Positions 45,538-54,162 of a stretch of DNA of 64,000 bases are shown piece by piece. The position numbers and the translations under genes are program-made. Numbering within the stretch: the stretch's first letter is position 1; each line of letters opens with the position of its first letter. The notes beneath the pieces are model-generated. The model had not been told where the DNA came from. It worked only from the letters and a program-made list of their open reading frames with translations, and searched no databases. The stretch is from Crystallibacter permensis (GTDB lineage: Bacteria; Actinomycetota; Actinomycetes; Actinomycetales; Micrococcaceae), in contig NZ_JAODLR010000005.1 in assembly GCF_025960875.1 (NCBI RefSeq), positions 186,001 to 250,000 of the forward strand, in the 5' to 3' direction.

Positions 45538-46446
45538 TCAGTCCTCGCTATCCAGAATCCGCGCGGCCAGGTTCACCACGGCTTCCGCCCGCGGACTCAG
45601 CGACATCTCTTCGGGCCAGATGGCGCAGACCGTGGTCCGGGTGGCCGGCGGAGACAACGGCCGGATGGCCACCGGACGGCCTTCAACGGTCAGCCCCGGC
45701 GAGTTCGGCCTGGACATCAGCAGGGCGTATCCAAGTCCGCGGCCGACCATGGCCTGCACGAGGACCATCTGGGGCATGGAGGAGACAACGTTGGGACGCA
45801 GGCCGCGTTCGGCGAAGACATGGAGGGTGTTGGCAGTACTGGGGCTGGAGTCGTACATGATCAGAGGCTCCTCGGCCAGCTGCGCCAGATCCACCGTCTC
45901 CTGGGCGGCCAGCGTGTGGTCCGGCGGCAGGACGGCCTCAAGTTCCGTCCGGTAAATGGTCCGCTGGTTGTAGCCGGCGGGCAGCTGCATGTCGTAGACG
46001 ATGGCCATGTCCAGCAGCCCGGCATCCAACGCGGGCAGCAGTTCGGTGTGCGTGCCCACGGTGACATCCACCTTCAGCTCCGGATACGCCGACGGCAGGC
46101 CTTCAAGGATGCCGGGCAGCAAATTGTGGGCCAGACTGCTGAAGCAGCCCAGCTTCACCGGTCCTTTGAGGATGCCGGCCTCCCCGGCCAGATCGTGGAC
46201 CAACTCATCCGCGTCGTGGACCAGCCGCCGCGCGCGCTGGGCAAAGAACTGTCCGGCAGGAGTCAATTGGAGTCCGCGCGCTTTGCGCCGCACGCACAGC
46301 TGCTCCCCCGCCACTTTCTCCAGTGCGGTAATGGCCTGGGAGAGGGCGGACTCCGAGATGTGCAGGCTGGCGGCGGCCGCACTCAAGGTAGGGAAATCCG
46401 GCAGAGCAGCGAAAAGCTCCAGCTGGCGGAGCGTGAAGTTAGCCAC
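45538..46446 (-). CDS. LysR-family regulator, divergent from the MHS transporter
   Basis: 302-aa LysR protein with the N-terminal winged helix (FTLRQLELFAALPDFPTLS, then LHISESALSQAITALEKVAG) and an effector domain. It resembles the LysR at 41.6-42.5 kb in several conserved blocks and probably senses a similar compound. It is divergent from the transporter gene and convergent with the reductase gene. GTG at 46446 lacks a strong Shine-Dalgarno sequence but gives the same N terminus as the paralogue (MANFTLRQL against MARYTLRQL). Confidence 0.9.
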   Translation of the reverse strand: MANFTLRQLELFAALPDFPTLSAAAASLHISESALSQAITALEKVAGEQLCVRRKARGLQLTPAGQFFAQRARRLVHDADELVHDLAGEAGILKGPVKLGCFSSLAHNLLPGILEGLPSAYPELKVDVTVGTHTELLPALDAGLLDMAIVYDMQLPAGYNQRTIYRTELEAVLPPDHTLAAQETVDLAQLAEEPLIMYDSSPSTANTLHVFAERGLRPNVVSSMPQMVLVQAMVGRGLGYALLMSRPNSPGLTVEGRPVAIRPLSPPATRTTVCAIWPEEMSLSPRAEAVVNLAARILDSED

Positions 46447-46483
46447 GATTCTTCAGTCCAATCAAAGAAGTTGTGCGGATCTC

Positions 46484-46494
46484 TGAAGTTTACC
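46484..46494. promoter_or_regulatory. Putative LysR operator in the transporter/LysR intergenic region
   Basis: TGAAGTTTACC, identical at 10 of 11 positions to TGAACTTTACC upstream of the P450 gene. It begins 38 bp from the LysR start, against 46 bp there. Nearby are CTTCAG (46451-46456) with its complement CTGAAG (46483-46488), and two ACTAGT copies (46515-46520, 46532-46537). Confidence 0.45.
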
Positions 46495-46615
46495 GGAGGA
46501 AGTTTTGTTGTGATACTAGTAACAACCGTGGACTAGTTCTACTTTTCAACCGTTCAGGATTTCAACCGACCTGCCCGTCGGCCGTATTGCACTAGCGCCC
46601 AATCAAGGAACATGT

Positions 46616-48028
46616 ATGAGCACTCATGCGCAGCCCCGCTCCGAGGCTTCGACCCAGCGCCGGGTGGCCTTTGCCACTATCATCGGCACCACCATCGAGT
46701 GGTACGACTTCTTCATCTACGCCACGGCCGCGGGTCTGGTGTTCGCCGACCTCTTCTTCAAGCCGGCCGGCGATTCGATCGGCCTGCTGCTTGCCTTCGC
46801 CTCCGTCGGCATCAGCTTCCTCTTCCGGCCGCTGGGTGCGTTCCTGGCCGGCCACTACGGCGACAAGATCGGCCGCCGCGCCATGCTGGTGCTCACACTG
46901 GTCCTGATGGGCGCCTCCACCACGCTGATCGGCTTCCTGCCCAGCTACGCCACCGCCGGTGTCCTGGCACCCATCATGCTGCTCCTGCTGCGCATCGTCC
47001 AGGGCATCTCCGCCGGTGGGGAATGGGGCGGAGCCGTCCTGATGGCCGTCGAGCATGCTCCGCGGGACCGACGCGGCCGCGCGGGCTCCTTCCCGCAGCT
47101 GGGCGTCCCCCTGGGCATGCTGCTGGCCTCGGGCGTCACCGCCCTGATGACCGGTGTCATCTCCCCCGGCGCAGCATTCGTCGAATGGGGCTGGCGCGTA
47201 CCGTTCCTGCTGAGCTTCGTGCTCATTGTGGTCGGCTACATTGTCCGCCGGACCGTGGAGGAAAGCCCGGTCTTCCAGGAAATCGCGGAGAAGAAAGAGC
47301 AGCGCTCTGTTCCCGCCGTCGAGCTCTTCAAGAAGCACTGGCTGCTGGTCATCCTGGCCGCGCTGGTCTTCGCCGGCAACAACGCCGCGGGCTACATGGC
47401 CACCGGCGGGTTCATTCCCAGCTACGCCACGGATCCGAACGGCCCGGTCGGGCTGGACCGCACCCCGGTCCTGCTGGCCATCACTTTCGGTGCCGCCATG
47501 TGGTTTGTCTTTACCCTGCTGGCCGGCATTCTCGCCGACAAGATCGGACGCAAGAAGACCTACCTGATCGGCTTCACCGCGCAGGCGATCACCGTCTTCC
47601 CGCTGTTCTGGCTGATCAACACCGGCGAGCTTTGGGGCCTCTACCTGGCGCTGGGACTGTTCTCGGTAGGTCTGGGACTGAGCTACGGGCCGCAGGCGGC
47701 CTGGTACAGCGAGATCTTCCCCGCCTCCGTGCGCTTCTCCGGCGTCTCGATCTCCTACGCCCTTGGCGCCATCCTCGGCGGAGCGTTCGCGCCTACCATT
47801 GCGCAGGCACTGGTGCAGGCCACCGGTTCCTCCACGGCCATTTCTGTCTACCTGCTGCTGATGACCTTCGTGGCCATGGGCGCCGTGCTAGTCCTGCGGG
47901 ACCGCCCAGGCATCGACCTGAGCATCAAGAACCAGGCCGAGCAGGAAGTCGGAGCCACCATCTTCGATAAGCGCCGCGGCGCCTCCACCGACGACGTCGA
48001 CGTCGACGTCGCGAAGGCCACGGTCTAA
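46616..48028 (+). CDS. MFS transporter, metabolite:H+ symporter (MHS) type
   Basis: Twelve-helix proton symporter, 470 aa. The MHS opening TIIGTTIEWYDFFIYATAAG, the helix 2-3 motif GHYGDKIGRRAM, RIVQGISAGGEWGGAV and the helix 8-9 motif ILADKIGRKKTY are diagnostic. Members take up organic acids, betaines, shikimate or aromatic acids, which fits feeding the neighbouring P450. ATG at 46616 has AAGGA upstream. The last ~35 residues are charged and contain a run of Asp/Val (DDVDVDVAKA). Confidence 0.93.
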   Translation: MSTHAQPRSEASTQRRVAFATIIGTTIEWYDFFIYATAAGLVFADLFFKPAGDSIGLLLAFASVGISFLFRPLGAFLAGHYGDKIGRRAMLVLTLVLMGASTTLIGFLPSYATAGVLAPIMLLLLRIVQGISAGGEWGGAVLMAVEHAPRDRRGRAGSFPQLGVPLGMLLASGVTALMTGVISPGAAFVEWGWRVPFLLSFVLIVVGYIVRRTVEESPVFQEIAEKKEQRSVPAVELFKKHWLLVILAALVFAGNNAAGYMATGGFIPSYATDPNGPVGLDRTPVLLAITFGAAMWFVFTLLAGILADKIGRKKTYLIGFTAQAITVFPLFWLINTGELWGLYLALGLFSVGLGLSYGPQAAWYSEIFPASVRFSGVSISYALGAILGGAFAPTIAQALVQATGSSTAISVYLLLMTFVAMGAVLVLRDRPGIDLSIKNQAEQEVGATIFDKRRGASTDDVDVDVAKATV

Positions 48029-48050
48029 AGCGCTCCTGCGCAGAACTGGC

Positions 48051-48086
48051 CGAAGAGGCCCCGGATTGATGTCCGGGGCCTCTTCG
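48051..48086. terminator. Terminator between the transporter and SHOCT genes
   Basis: A 15-bp perfect stem (48051-48065 with 48072-48086), loop TTGATG, then TTTGCG. It lies 22 bp past the transporter stop and 33 bp past the convergent SHOCT gene, so it can serve both. Confidence 0.85.
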
Positions 48087-48118
48087 TTTGCGCCGGGACC
48101 GGACCACTGCGGACCCGG

Positions 48119-48406
48119 TCAGCGTTGCGGCTGGGCGCGGAGGACCTCCAGTCGCTGGCGGAACTCCGTCTCATCGATCTCCCCGCGGGCATACCGCTCG
48201 CGCAGGACGCCTTCGGCCCCGAGGACACTTTCCTGCCTGCGGTTGCGCCACATGGTGCGGCGGATCAGGAAGACAGCGAGGCCGATAACCAGAATCCAGA
48301 AGAGCGGAACCAGCAGGATCCACCAGCCTGGTCCGCGGCCATCATTCCAGGGTCCCTGGGCAACAAGGCTCGTGGCGGCGAGGGCACCGGTTGCTGCGGT
48401 CAACAT
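48119..48406 (-). CDS. Small SHOCT-domain membrane protein
   Basis: 95-aa protein with a hydrophobic N terminus, one clear membrane helix (WWILLVPLFWILVIGLAVFLI) and a C-terminal SHOCT (short C-terminal) motif, LRERYARGEIDETEFRQRLE. SHOCT modules are oligomerisation elements; the function is unknown. GGAG 5 nt before the ATG supports the start. Upstream, CCGTGA (48426-48431) and TCACGG (48443-48448) form an operator-like repeat. It is downstream of the two-component genes but with a 194-bp gap. Confidence 0.82.
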   Translation of the reverse strand: MLTAATGALAATSLVAQGPWNDGRGPGWWILLVPLFWILVIGLAVFLIRRTMWRNRRQESVLGAEGVLRERYARGEIDETEFRQRLEVLRAQPQR

Positions 48407-48600
48407 GATTACTCCAAACTTTCGTCCGTGACCGTCCGTCGATCACGGTTCAAGTCTTCCGAACGCGGCGCCGCCGGTCGTCGCCCCGGTGGAGACACTT
48501 ATGCACCGCCGCCTACTCCCTTGGGAGTGCCTGGCAGTACGCTGAAGGCGGCTTGGTTGGCCGGTCGGGCTGCACGTCTGCGGCTGGCCGCTTTGCCTGC

Positions 48601-49284
48601 TTACCGGTCCGGCGCCGCGCCCGTCCAGCCCGGCCGCACCAGGCCTGACTCGTAGGCCAGCACCACCAGCTGCGCGCGGTCGCGGACCATCAGCTTGGTC
48701 ATGATGCGCGAGACATGGGTCTTTGCCGTCAGCGGCGTGATGTACAGCTTCTCCGCAATCAGGGCGTTGTTCAGCCCGGCACCTACCAGCGCAAGGACTT
48801 CGCGTTCCCGCGCGGTCAACTGCTCCAACGACGACGGCGCCGCCGGCGCGGGGCGGGACTCGGCCGCCACCTTCGTCAGGAGTCGGCGGGTGACCGACGG
48901 GGAGAGGAGGGCGTCGCCGTCGGCCACTGCACGCACGGCGCGGAGCAGCTCTTCGGGCTCGGTGTCCTTGACCAGGAAGCCGCTGGCGCCGGCCCGGATG
49001 GAATCGATGATGTAGTCATCCAGCTCGAACGTGGTCAGCATGATCACGCGCGTGCCGGAGAGCTCGCCCGCGGCCAGAATCGCTGCGGTGGCGCCGATTC
49101 CGTCTCCTCCAGGCATGCGGATGTCCATCAGGACCACGTCCGGTTTAGTTGCCGAGGCCAGGCGGACGGCTTCGGCACCTGTACCGGCCTCCGCGACGAC
49201 CTCCATGTCGTCTTCAGCATTAAGCAGCGCCCTGAAGCCTGCCCGGATCAGGGTCTGGTCATCCGCCAGCAGCACTCTAATCAT
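48601..49284 (-). CDS. NarL/LuxR-family response regulator
   Basis: 227-aa two-component output protein. The receiver domain has phospho-acceptor Asp54 (VVLMDIRMPGGDG) and the acidic pair DD at 8-9; the LuxR-type HTH is in LTAREREVLALVGAGLNNALIAEKL (shown across turns). It should be phosphorylated by the adjacent kinase, which it overlaps by 4 bp. The signal and targets are unknown. Confidence 0.94.
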   Translation of the reverse strand: MIRVLLADDQTLIRAGFRALLNAEDDMEVVAEAGTGAEAVRLASATKPDVVLMDIRMPGGDGIGATAAILAAGELSGTRVIMLTTFELDDYIIDSIRAGASGFLVKDTEPEELLRAVRAVADGDALLSPSVTRRLLTKVAAESRPAPAAPSSLEQLTAREREVLALVGAGLNNALIAEKLYITPLTAKTHVSRIMTKLMVRDRAQLVVLAYESGLVRPGWTGAAPDR

Positions 49285-50444
49285 CGCTCTGCCCCTCCCG
49301 AGGCGGGCGCGCCGCCCGGTGCAAGCCTGTCGGCAGGCAGGGGAATGCGTGCGTGCACGCGGGTGCCTGCAGGCTCGCGGGTTCCTACCGCCAGTTCGCC
49401 ATCGAGCGAATCAATCCGCTCCCGCATCCCGCGCAATCCGTTGCCTTCCGGCGCATTACCCAGCCCCACGCCGTCGTCCTCCACTGTCACTTCGAGCACG
49501 GCATCGGCGATGCTGATGCCTATCCTCGCCTGGCTGGCATGCGCGTGACGGACGATGTTCGTGACAGCTTCCTGGATGACCCGGTACGCCGCGCTTTCCG
49601 CAGAGGCTGCGCTTTCGGGCAGCCGGACCGCACGGTTATCCAGGGTGACTTGCAGCCCGCCCTGCTCGGCCCGCGCCAGCAGTTCCGGCAGCTGGTCCAG
49701 CCGCTGGGCCGGAGCCCTCGGCGCGTCCTGGCGCAGCACGGCGAGGACGTCGCGGACCTCGGCAAGGGCGTCCTTGGAACCGGATTTTATGGCCTCCAGT
49801 GCCTGCCGCATCTGCTCAGGATCCGGGTCCTTCCGCGCCAAGTGCAGGGCGACCGATGCCTGCACATTGATCATCGAGAGGGAGTGCGCAACGACGTCGT
49901 GAATGTCCCGGGCCAGAACCAGCCGCTCTTCATTCCGGCGGCGCTGCTCCGCCTCCAGCTCGGAGCGCCGGCGTTCGGCGCGTCGTCCGGCGCGGGAGGC
50001 CAGCAGCTCCCCCATCATGACCACAATGACCAGCCAGGCCACGCCTGCCCCGGCCCGAGCCGTACCTGCAAGCCCGCCCGTGAACAGTGCGGCGAAGAAG
50101 AACAGCAGGGCCAGTCCGCCCACGGCTCCCCAGGCCCACCAACGTGCCTTGGAGCGCACCGCGATGAACAGCGCCACCACCAGGGAGAGCCAGATGGGTC
50201 CGCCCGGATAGCCGGCCGCGAAGTAGGTTCCCGTTGCCAGGGCTGCCCCGGCCGCCATCGGGCCGGGAGCCTTGCGGCGCAGCGACAGCAGCGCGGGGCC
50301 GGCCAGCAGCAGCACGTAGGCCAGGGGATCCAGCGGACGCTGGGAAAACTGGTGGGCTGCGGCGAAACTGGTGCCGACCAGCTGGATGATGGCCGTCACC
50401 GCAATCAGGACGGCAGTGGGCGGCCCGCGGAAGCCCGGGTTCAT
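49281..50444 (-). CDS. Sensor histidine kinase (HisKA_3 type)
   Basis: 387-aa membrane kinase, DesK/NarX-like. Five to six helices in residues ~10-150 form a membrane sensor with no large outside loop. The dimerisation and phospho-acceptor motif is ARDIHDVVAHSLSMI (His182), the N-box AVTNIVRHAHAS, and the G-box VEDDGVGLGNAPEGNGLRGM. An Arg/Glu-rich coiled coil links membrane and kinase parts. It is the partner of the downstream regulator (ATGA overlap). Confidence 0.93.
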   Translation of the reverse strand: MNPGFRGPPTAVLIAVTAIIQLVGTSFAAAHQFSQRPLDPLAYVLLLAGPALLSLRRKAPGPMAAGAALATGTYFAAGYPGGPIWLSLVVALFIAVRSKARWWAWGAVGGLALLFFFAALFTGGLAGTARAGAGVAWLVIVVMMGELLASRAGRRAERRRSELEAEQRRRNEERLVLARDIHDVVAHSLSMINVQASVALHLARKDPDPEQMRQALEAIKSGSKDALAEVRDVLAVLRQDAPRAPAQRLDQLPELLARAEQGGLQVTLDNRAVRLPESAASAESAAYRVIQEAVTNIVRHAHASQARIGISIADAVLEVTVEDDGVGLGNAPEGNGLRGMRERIDSLDGELAVGTREPAGTRVHARIPLPADRLAPGGAPASGGAER

Positions 50445-50550
50445 GATCCGAGCGTACCTGCGCGACGGGGCGCTGCGCTTCCGCCCAGCGGTGTAGCGGG
50501 CCTACTCCGCTGGGAGTACACACATCTGGAAGCGTGGTTTAACTGCGAAA

Positions 50551-50590
50551 CGGGATTCTGCTGCCGCCGTGAAAGCAGAGCAGAATCCCG
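50551..50590 (-). terminator. Terminator after folD
   Basis: A 12-bp perfect stem CGGGATTCTGCT / AGCAGAATCCCG (50551-50562, 50579-50590) with a 16-nt loop, 20 bp past the folD stop on the minus strand. Confidence 0.75.
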
Positions 50591-50609
50591 AAACGCAGTG
50601 GACCTGCGG

Positions 50610-51509
50610 TCAGCGTGCCTGGCGCTCGGCGGCTTCCACCACGTTGGCCAGGAGCATGGCGCGGGTCATCGGACCCACTCCGCCCGGGTTCGGCGAGAGC
50701 CAGCTGGCCACGGACTGGGCCGCGGGCTCCACGTCGCCGGTGACCTTGGCTTTGCCGGTCTCCTCATCCTCAACGCGGCTGACACCGACGTCGAGCACAA
50801 TGGCGCCGGGCTTGAGGTCTTCGGCCTTGACCATGTGCGGCATGCCGGCGGCGGCGATCACAACGTCCGCGCGGCGCAGCTCGTCAGCCAAGTCAACGGT
50901 GCCGGTATGGGCGAGCACCACGGTGGCGTTGATGGTCTTGCGGGTCAGCAGCAGTCCCAGCGGCCGGCCCACGGTCACACCGCGGCCCACCACCAGCACG
51001 CGCTTGCCGGCCAGCTTAATGTCGTGGCGCAGCAGCAGTTCCACGCAGCCGTGCGGGGTGCACGGCAGCGGCGAATCCAGCGGCGCGTTGACGTTGAGCA
51101 CCAGCCGGCCCAGGTTCATCGGGTGCAGGCCGTCCGCGTCCTTGGCCGGGTCGATCTTCTCCAGGATGGCGTTGGTGTCGATGTGCTTGGGCAGCGGCAG
51201 CTGGACGATGTAGCCGGTGCAGGCCGGATCGTTGTTCAGCTCATCGAGGACGGCTTCCAGTTCCTCCTGCGAGATGGTGTCCGGCAGGTCGCGGCGGATG
51301 GAATTGATGCCCACCTCGGCGCAGTCCTTGTGCTTGCCACCGACATACCACTTGCTGCCGGGGTCCTCCCCCACCAGCACGGTGCCGAGGCCGGGAACGA
51401 TCCCGCGGGTCTTCAGTGCGGCGACCCGCTCGGCCAGCTCTTCCTTGATGCGTTTGGCCGTGGCCGTTCCGTCCAGCTTCTGCGCGGTCTGGGTGGCTTC
51501 AGAATTCAT
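50610..51509 (-). CDS. folD: Methylenetetrahydrofolate dehydrogenase/cyclohydrolase FolD
   Basis: Bifunctional one-carbon enzyme: 5,10-methylene-THF to 10-formyl-THF via methenyl-THF, NADP-linked; 299 aa. Substrate site Lys in [13 protein letters not shown], and the signature blocks [29 protein letters not shown] and the terminal [18 protein letters not shown] at 51509 is decided by AGGAG; the frame runs on to 51569 inside glyA. It lies 53 bp after glyA and forms an operon with it; purU at 55.4 kb consumes its product. Confidence 0.95.
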   Translation of the reverse strand: MNSEATQTAQKLDGTATAKRIKEELAERVAALKTRGIVPGLGTVLVGEDPGSKWYVGGKHKDCAEVGINSIRRDLPDTISQEELEAVLDELNNDPACTGYIVQLPLPKHIDTNAILEKIDPAKDADGLHPMNLGRLVLNVNAPLDSPLPCTPHGCVELLLRHDIKLAGKRVLVVGRGVTVGRPLGLLLTRKTINATVVLAHTGTVDLADELRRADVVIAAAGMPHMVKAEDLKPGAIVLDVGVSRVEDEETGKAKVTGDVEPAAQSVASWLSPNPGGVGPMTRAMLLANVVEAAERQAR

Positions 51510-51562
51510 CGGGCTCCTGTTCGGAAATACGTGTGGACTGCGGGAACCGGCCGGAGCCGGCG

Positions 51563-52846
51563 TTACCACTGCTCGTGGCCGGGGTACAGCGGGAACTGCT
51601 GGGCCAGCTTGGTCACGCGCGTGCGCAGCGCCTCGACGTCGGCGCCGCCCTTCAGCGCTGTGGCGATGATATCCGCAACCTCGGTGAATTCGGTAGAGCC
51701 GAAACCGCGGGTGGCCAGGGCCGGCGTGCCGATGCGCAGGCCGGAGGTGACCATCGGCGGGCGCGGGTCGAACGGCACGGCGTTGCGGTTCACGGTGATG
51801 CCGACTGAATGGAGCAGGTCTTCGGCCTGCTGGCCATCCAGTTCGGAGTTGCGCAGGTCCACCAGGACCAGGTGGACGTCCGTGCCCCCGGTCAGCACCG
51901 AGACGCCGGCCTCGGTGACATCGGCGGCGGTCAGGCGTTCGGCCAGGATCCGGGCGCCCTCAAGCACGCGGGCCTGGCGCTCCTTGAACTCCTGGCTGCC
52001 GGCAATCTTGAACGCCACGGCCTTGGCGGCGATGACGTGCATAAGCGGCCCGCCCTGCTGGCCCGGGAAGACATTGGAGTTGATCTTCTTGGCGAAATCC
52101 TGCTTGCCCAGGATGACGCCCGAGCGCGGTCCGGCCAGAGTCTTGTGCACGGTGGAGGTCACGACGTCGGAATGCGGCACCGGGTTCGGGTGCAGCCCGG
52201 CGGCCACCAGGCCGGCGAAGTGCGCCATGTCGGTCCAGAAGTAGGCGCCGACCTCGTCAGCGATAGAGCGGAACGCCTCGAAGTCCAGCTGGCGCGGGTA
52301 GGCGGACCAGCCGGCAATGATGACGTTCGGGCGCTCGGCCAGGGCCTGCTCGCGGACCTTGTCCATGTCCACGCGGAAGGTCTGCGGGTCCACCTCGTAC
52401 GCGGCGACCTTGTAGAGCTTGCCGGAGAAGTTCAGCTTCATGCCGTGGGTGAGGTGACCGCCATGGGCCAGGGACAGACCCATGATCTTGTCGCCCGGGT
52501 TGATCAGGGCGGCGAGCGCGGCGGCGTTGGCCTGCGCGCCGGCGTGCGGCTGGACGTTGGCGAACTCGGCACCGAACAGCTTCTTGACGCGTTCGATGGC
52601 CAGGTTCTCGGCCACATCCACGTGCTCGCAACCGCCGTAGTAGCGGCGGCCCGGGTAGCCCTCGGCGTACTTGTTGGTCAGGACCGACCCCTGGACCTCC
52701 AGCACGGAGCGCGGGGCAAAGTTTTCAGAGGCAATCATTTCCAGCGTGTCGCGCTGGCGCCCGAGCTCGGCATCGAGAACGGCGGCGATTTCGGGATCGA
52801 CTTCGGCCAGAGGCTGGTCGGTGACTGACGGGGTGGAAGACGTCAC
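51563..52846 (-). CDS. glyA: Serine hydroxymethyltransferase
   Basis: PLP enzyme converting serine plus THF to glycine plus methylene-THF, 427 aa. The PLP-Lys motif is [14 protein letters not shown]; other markers are [29 protein letters not shown] and [17 protein letters not shown] at 52846 follows AGGAG by 6-7 nt. I looked for a glycine riboswitch in the region upstream and saw no tandem aptamer-like structure. Confidence 0.96.
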   Translation of the reverse strand: MTSSTPSVTDQPLAEVDPEIAAVLDAELGRQRDTLEMIASENFAPRSVLEVQGSVLTNKYAEGYPGRRYYGGCEHVDVAENLAIERVKKLFGAEFANVQPHAGAQANAAALAALINPGDKIMGLSLAHGGHLTHGMKLNFSGKLYKVAAYEVDPQTFRVDMDKVREQALAERPNVIIAGWSAYPRQLDFEAFRSIADEVGAYFWTDMAHFAGLVAAGLHPNPVPHSDVVTSTVHKTLAGPRSGVILGKQDFAKKINSNVFPGQQGGPLMHVIAAKAVAFKIAGSQEFKERQARVLEGARILAERLTAADVTEAGVSVLTGGTDVHLVLVDLRNSELDGQQAEDLLHSVGITVNRNAVPFDPRPPMVTSGLRIGTPALATRGFGSTEFTEVADIIATALKGGADVEALRTRVTKLAQQFPLYPGHEQW

Positions 52847-53169
52847 GGGGTTCTCCTGGAGATAAGGGATTTGCTACAGGTCAGGCTACCGGTTGCGGGC
52901 AGACTCACGCATTGTGTGTCCGGCCTGCGGAAATTACGCCGATGAGGCGCATCCGGTTGAAACTTGACCCTCGGCCCAGGCGTGCGATCCGTGGTCTGCA
53001 CTGTGCAGCTCCAGTCAACCCGGTAGTCGATTGGCCCTGCCGCCGCTTCCTGATGGTGGTCCACCTGACGCCAGTCGCGACGAAAAGCAAGTGTACTGTG
53101 CCTCCGGCAGGGAGCGAAAAAGTACGACGGCGGCGGCCTCCTTGGCAGCTTGCGTCACGGGAGTCTCTG
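52847..53169. other. Non-coding stretch upstream of glyA
   Basis: 323 bp without a convincing gene. It contains a 13-bp odd palindrome CTGCAC-T-GTGCAG (52996-53008). On the minus strand it holds a TAGCCT -10-like hexamer with no good -35. Open frames on the plus strand (for example 52912-53226) have no Shine-Dalgarno sequence and read as arbitrary basic sequence. Confidence 0.5.
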
Positions 53170-53373
53170 TCACTCGCCGAGCGAGGCTGCACGGTCAATA
53201 ATCTTCTGGGCCAAGTACGACATTGACTCAATGGCGGTCTCTTCGGCCTCTACGGGAACGCTGCGGGAGAGTCCTATCGAGAGGTTTCCCGCAAGCACCT
53301 GCATGGACACTCCAACCCGCTCCGGGGACCGCCCGCCGCCGACAACAACGATGTAGGACCGGTCTCCTACCAC
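53170..53373 (-). pseudogene. Probable displaced C-terminal part of the lipoprotein gene
   Basis: A 67-codon frame that begins GTG within the stop region of the lipoprotein gene (overlap 53367-53373). It reads VGDRSYIVVVGGGRSP, later MQVLAGNLSIGLS, and ends in a helix ESMSYLAQKIIDRAASL. This strand-strand-helix ending is what PknH-type extracellular sensor lipoproteins have at their C terminus, and the upstream protein ends abruptly where it should continue. A one-base indel near 53370 would join them. Either a real frameshift, a sequence error, or two coupled genes (GTGGTAG stop-start overlap). Confidence 0.6.
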
Positions 53374-53996
53374 CGGCGAACTTCGAACTGCCCGTCGTAG
53401 ATGGATCCTTCCGGAACGGACATCCGAAAGTTCATGCAGTCGGTGAACTGCTGATGCGTGTAGGAGAAGGCGGACTCTTCCAGCACCGTTCGCGGAGCGC
53501 TCTTGATCAGAATCAGAATTTCGCCCGCTGGAGGAGCTGGTCCGGCATTGCCGCTCGGACTGGCACTGCCGCTTCGCCGGGGCCTGCCGGGACTTTCCTG
53601 CCCGCTTTCCGGCACGATCGCCTCGGCAAATTCGACATTCAGGATTTCCGGATTCAACGCGCTCGATTCAGGATCGAACAACTCGCATTCGCCGGGCTGA
53701 TAACCTGGCGCGAAGTCACCATCGCCGGGTAACTCCCTGTCCCCACGTATTTTGGCAGTATCCACGACCCGGGCCGGAACACCATGCACGTTTTCCAAGC
53801 CAACGAGAACGGCCATGAGCTCGGCGTCGGACAACACCTGCGCTGTTCCGGCCATGGAAGGACTGGCCGAAGCGCTGCTCGATACAGGGACGCTGCTGCC
53901 GGAAGGATCCGGATCATTGTCTGTACAGGCGACCACCGACGCCAGGGAGATTACGACACCCGCGCTCGCCAGGTGGCGGCGTAGTTGAGGTTTCAT
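53367..53996 (-). CDS. Lipoprotein, PknH-like sensor domain (probably truncated by frameshift)
   Basis: 209-aa secreted lipoprotein. The signal ends VISLASVVAC with the lipid Cys at ~24, followed by a Ser/Pro-rich linker. A domain starting VLSDAELMAVLVGLENVHG then follows, which resembles PknH-type extracellular sensor domains. A Gly/Ser/Pro/Arg insertion interrupts the middle. ATG at 53996 has GAGGG 4-5 nt upstream. The frame stops at FEVRRW, and the missing end is found one frame away just downstream. Divergent from the flavoprotein gene. The function is unknown. Confidence 0.75.
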   Translation of the reverse strand: MKPQLRRHLASAGVVISLASVVACTDNDPDPSGSSVPVSSSASASPSMAGTAQVLSDAELMAVLVGLENVHGVPARVVDTAKIRGDRELPGDGDFAPGYQPGECELFDPESSALNPEILNVEFAEAIVPESGQESPGRPRRSGSASPSGNAGPAPPAGEILILIKSAPRTVLEESAFSYTHQQFTDCMNFRMSVPEGSIYDGQFEVRRW

Positions 53997-54162
53997 GCCG
54001 CCCTCGATTCGGCAGCGGCCGCAATCAGTTGCATTTCTCCATGGTGCTTCCGGTTCCCCCCGCCCGCAAGAGTCCGCCCACTGCGACCGAGGAATACCTG
54101 CGCGCCCGGGGCCGTTGGAACCAATAGAAGTTGACGTATCAACCAATTTGGACAGGAGTGGC

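Noticed and set aside
49353-52244. A 963-codon open frame on the plus strand, antisense to the histidine kinase, folD and glyA
   Set aside because: It runs opposite to three certain genes, shows biased composition typical of antisense frames in GC-rich DNA, and has no recognisable domain.
52847-53169. Glycine or folate riboswitch upstream of glyA
   Set aside because: No tandem aptamer or conserved junction sequences could be recognised; a covariance search would be needed to exclude a divergent one.
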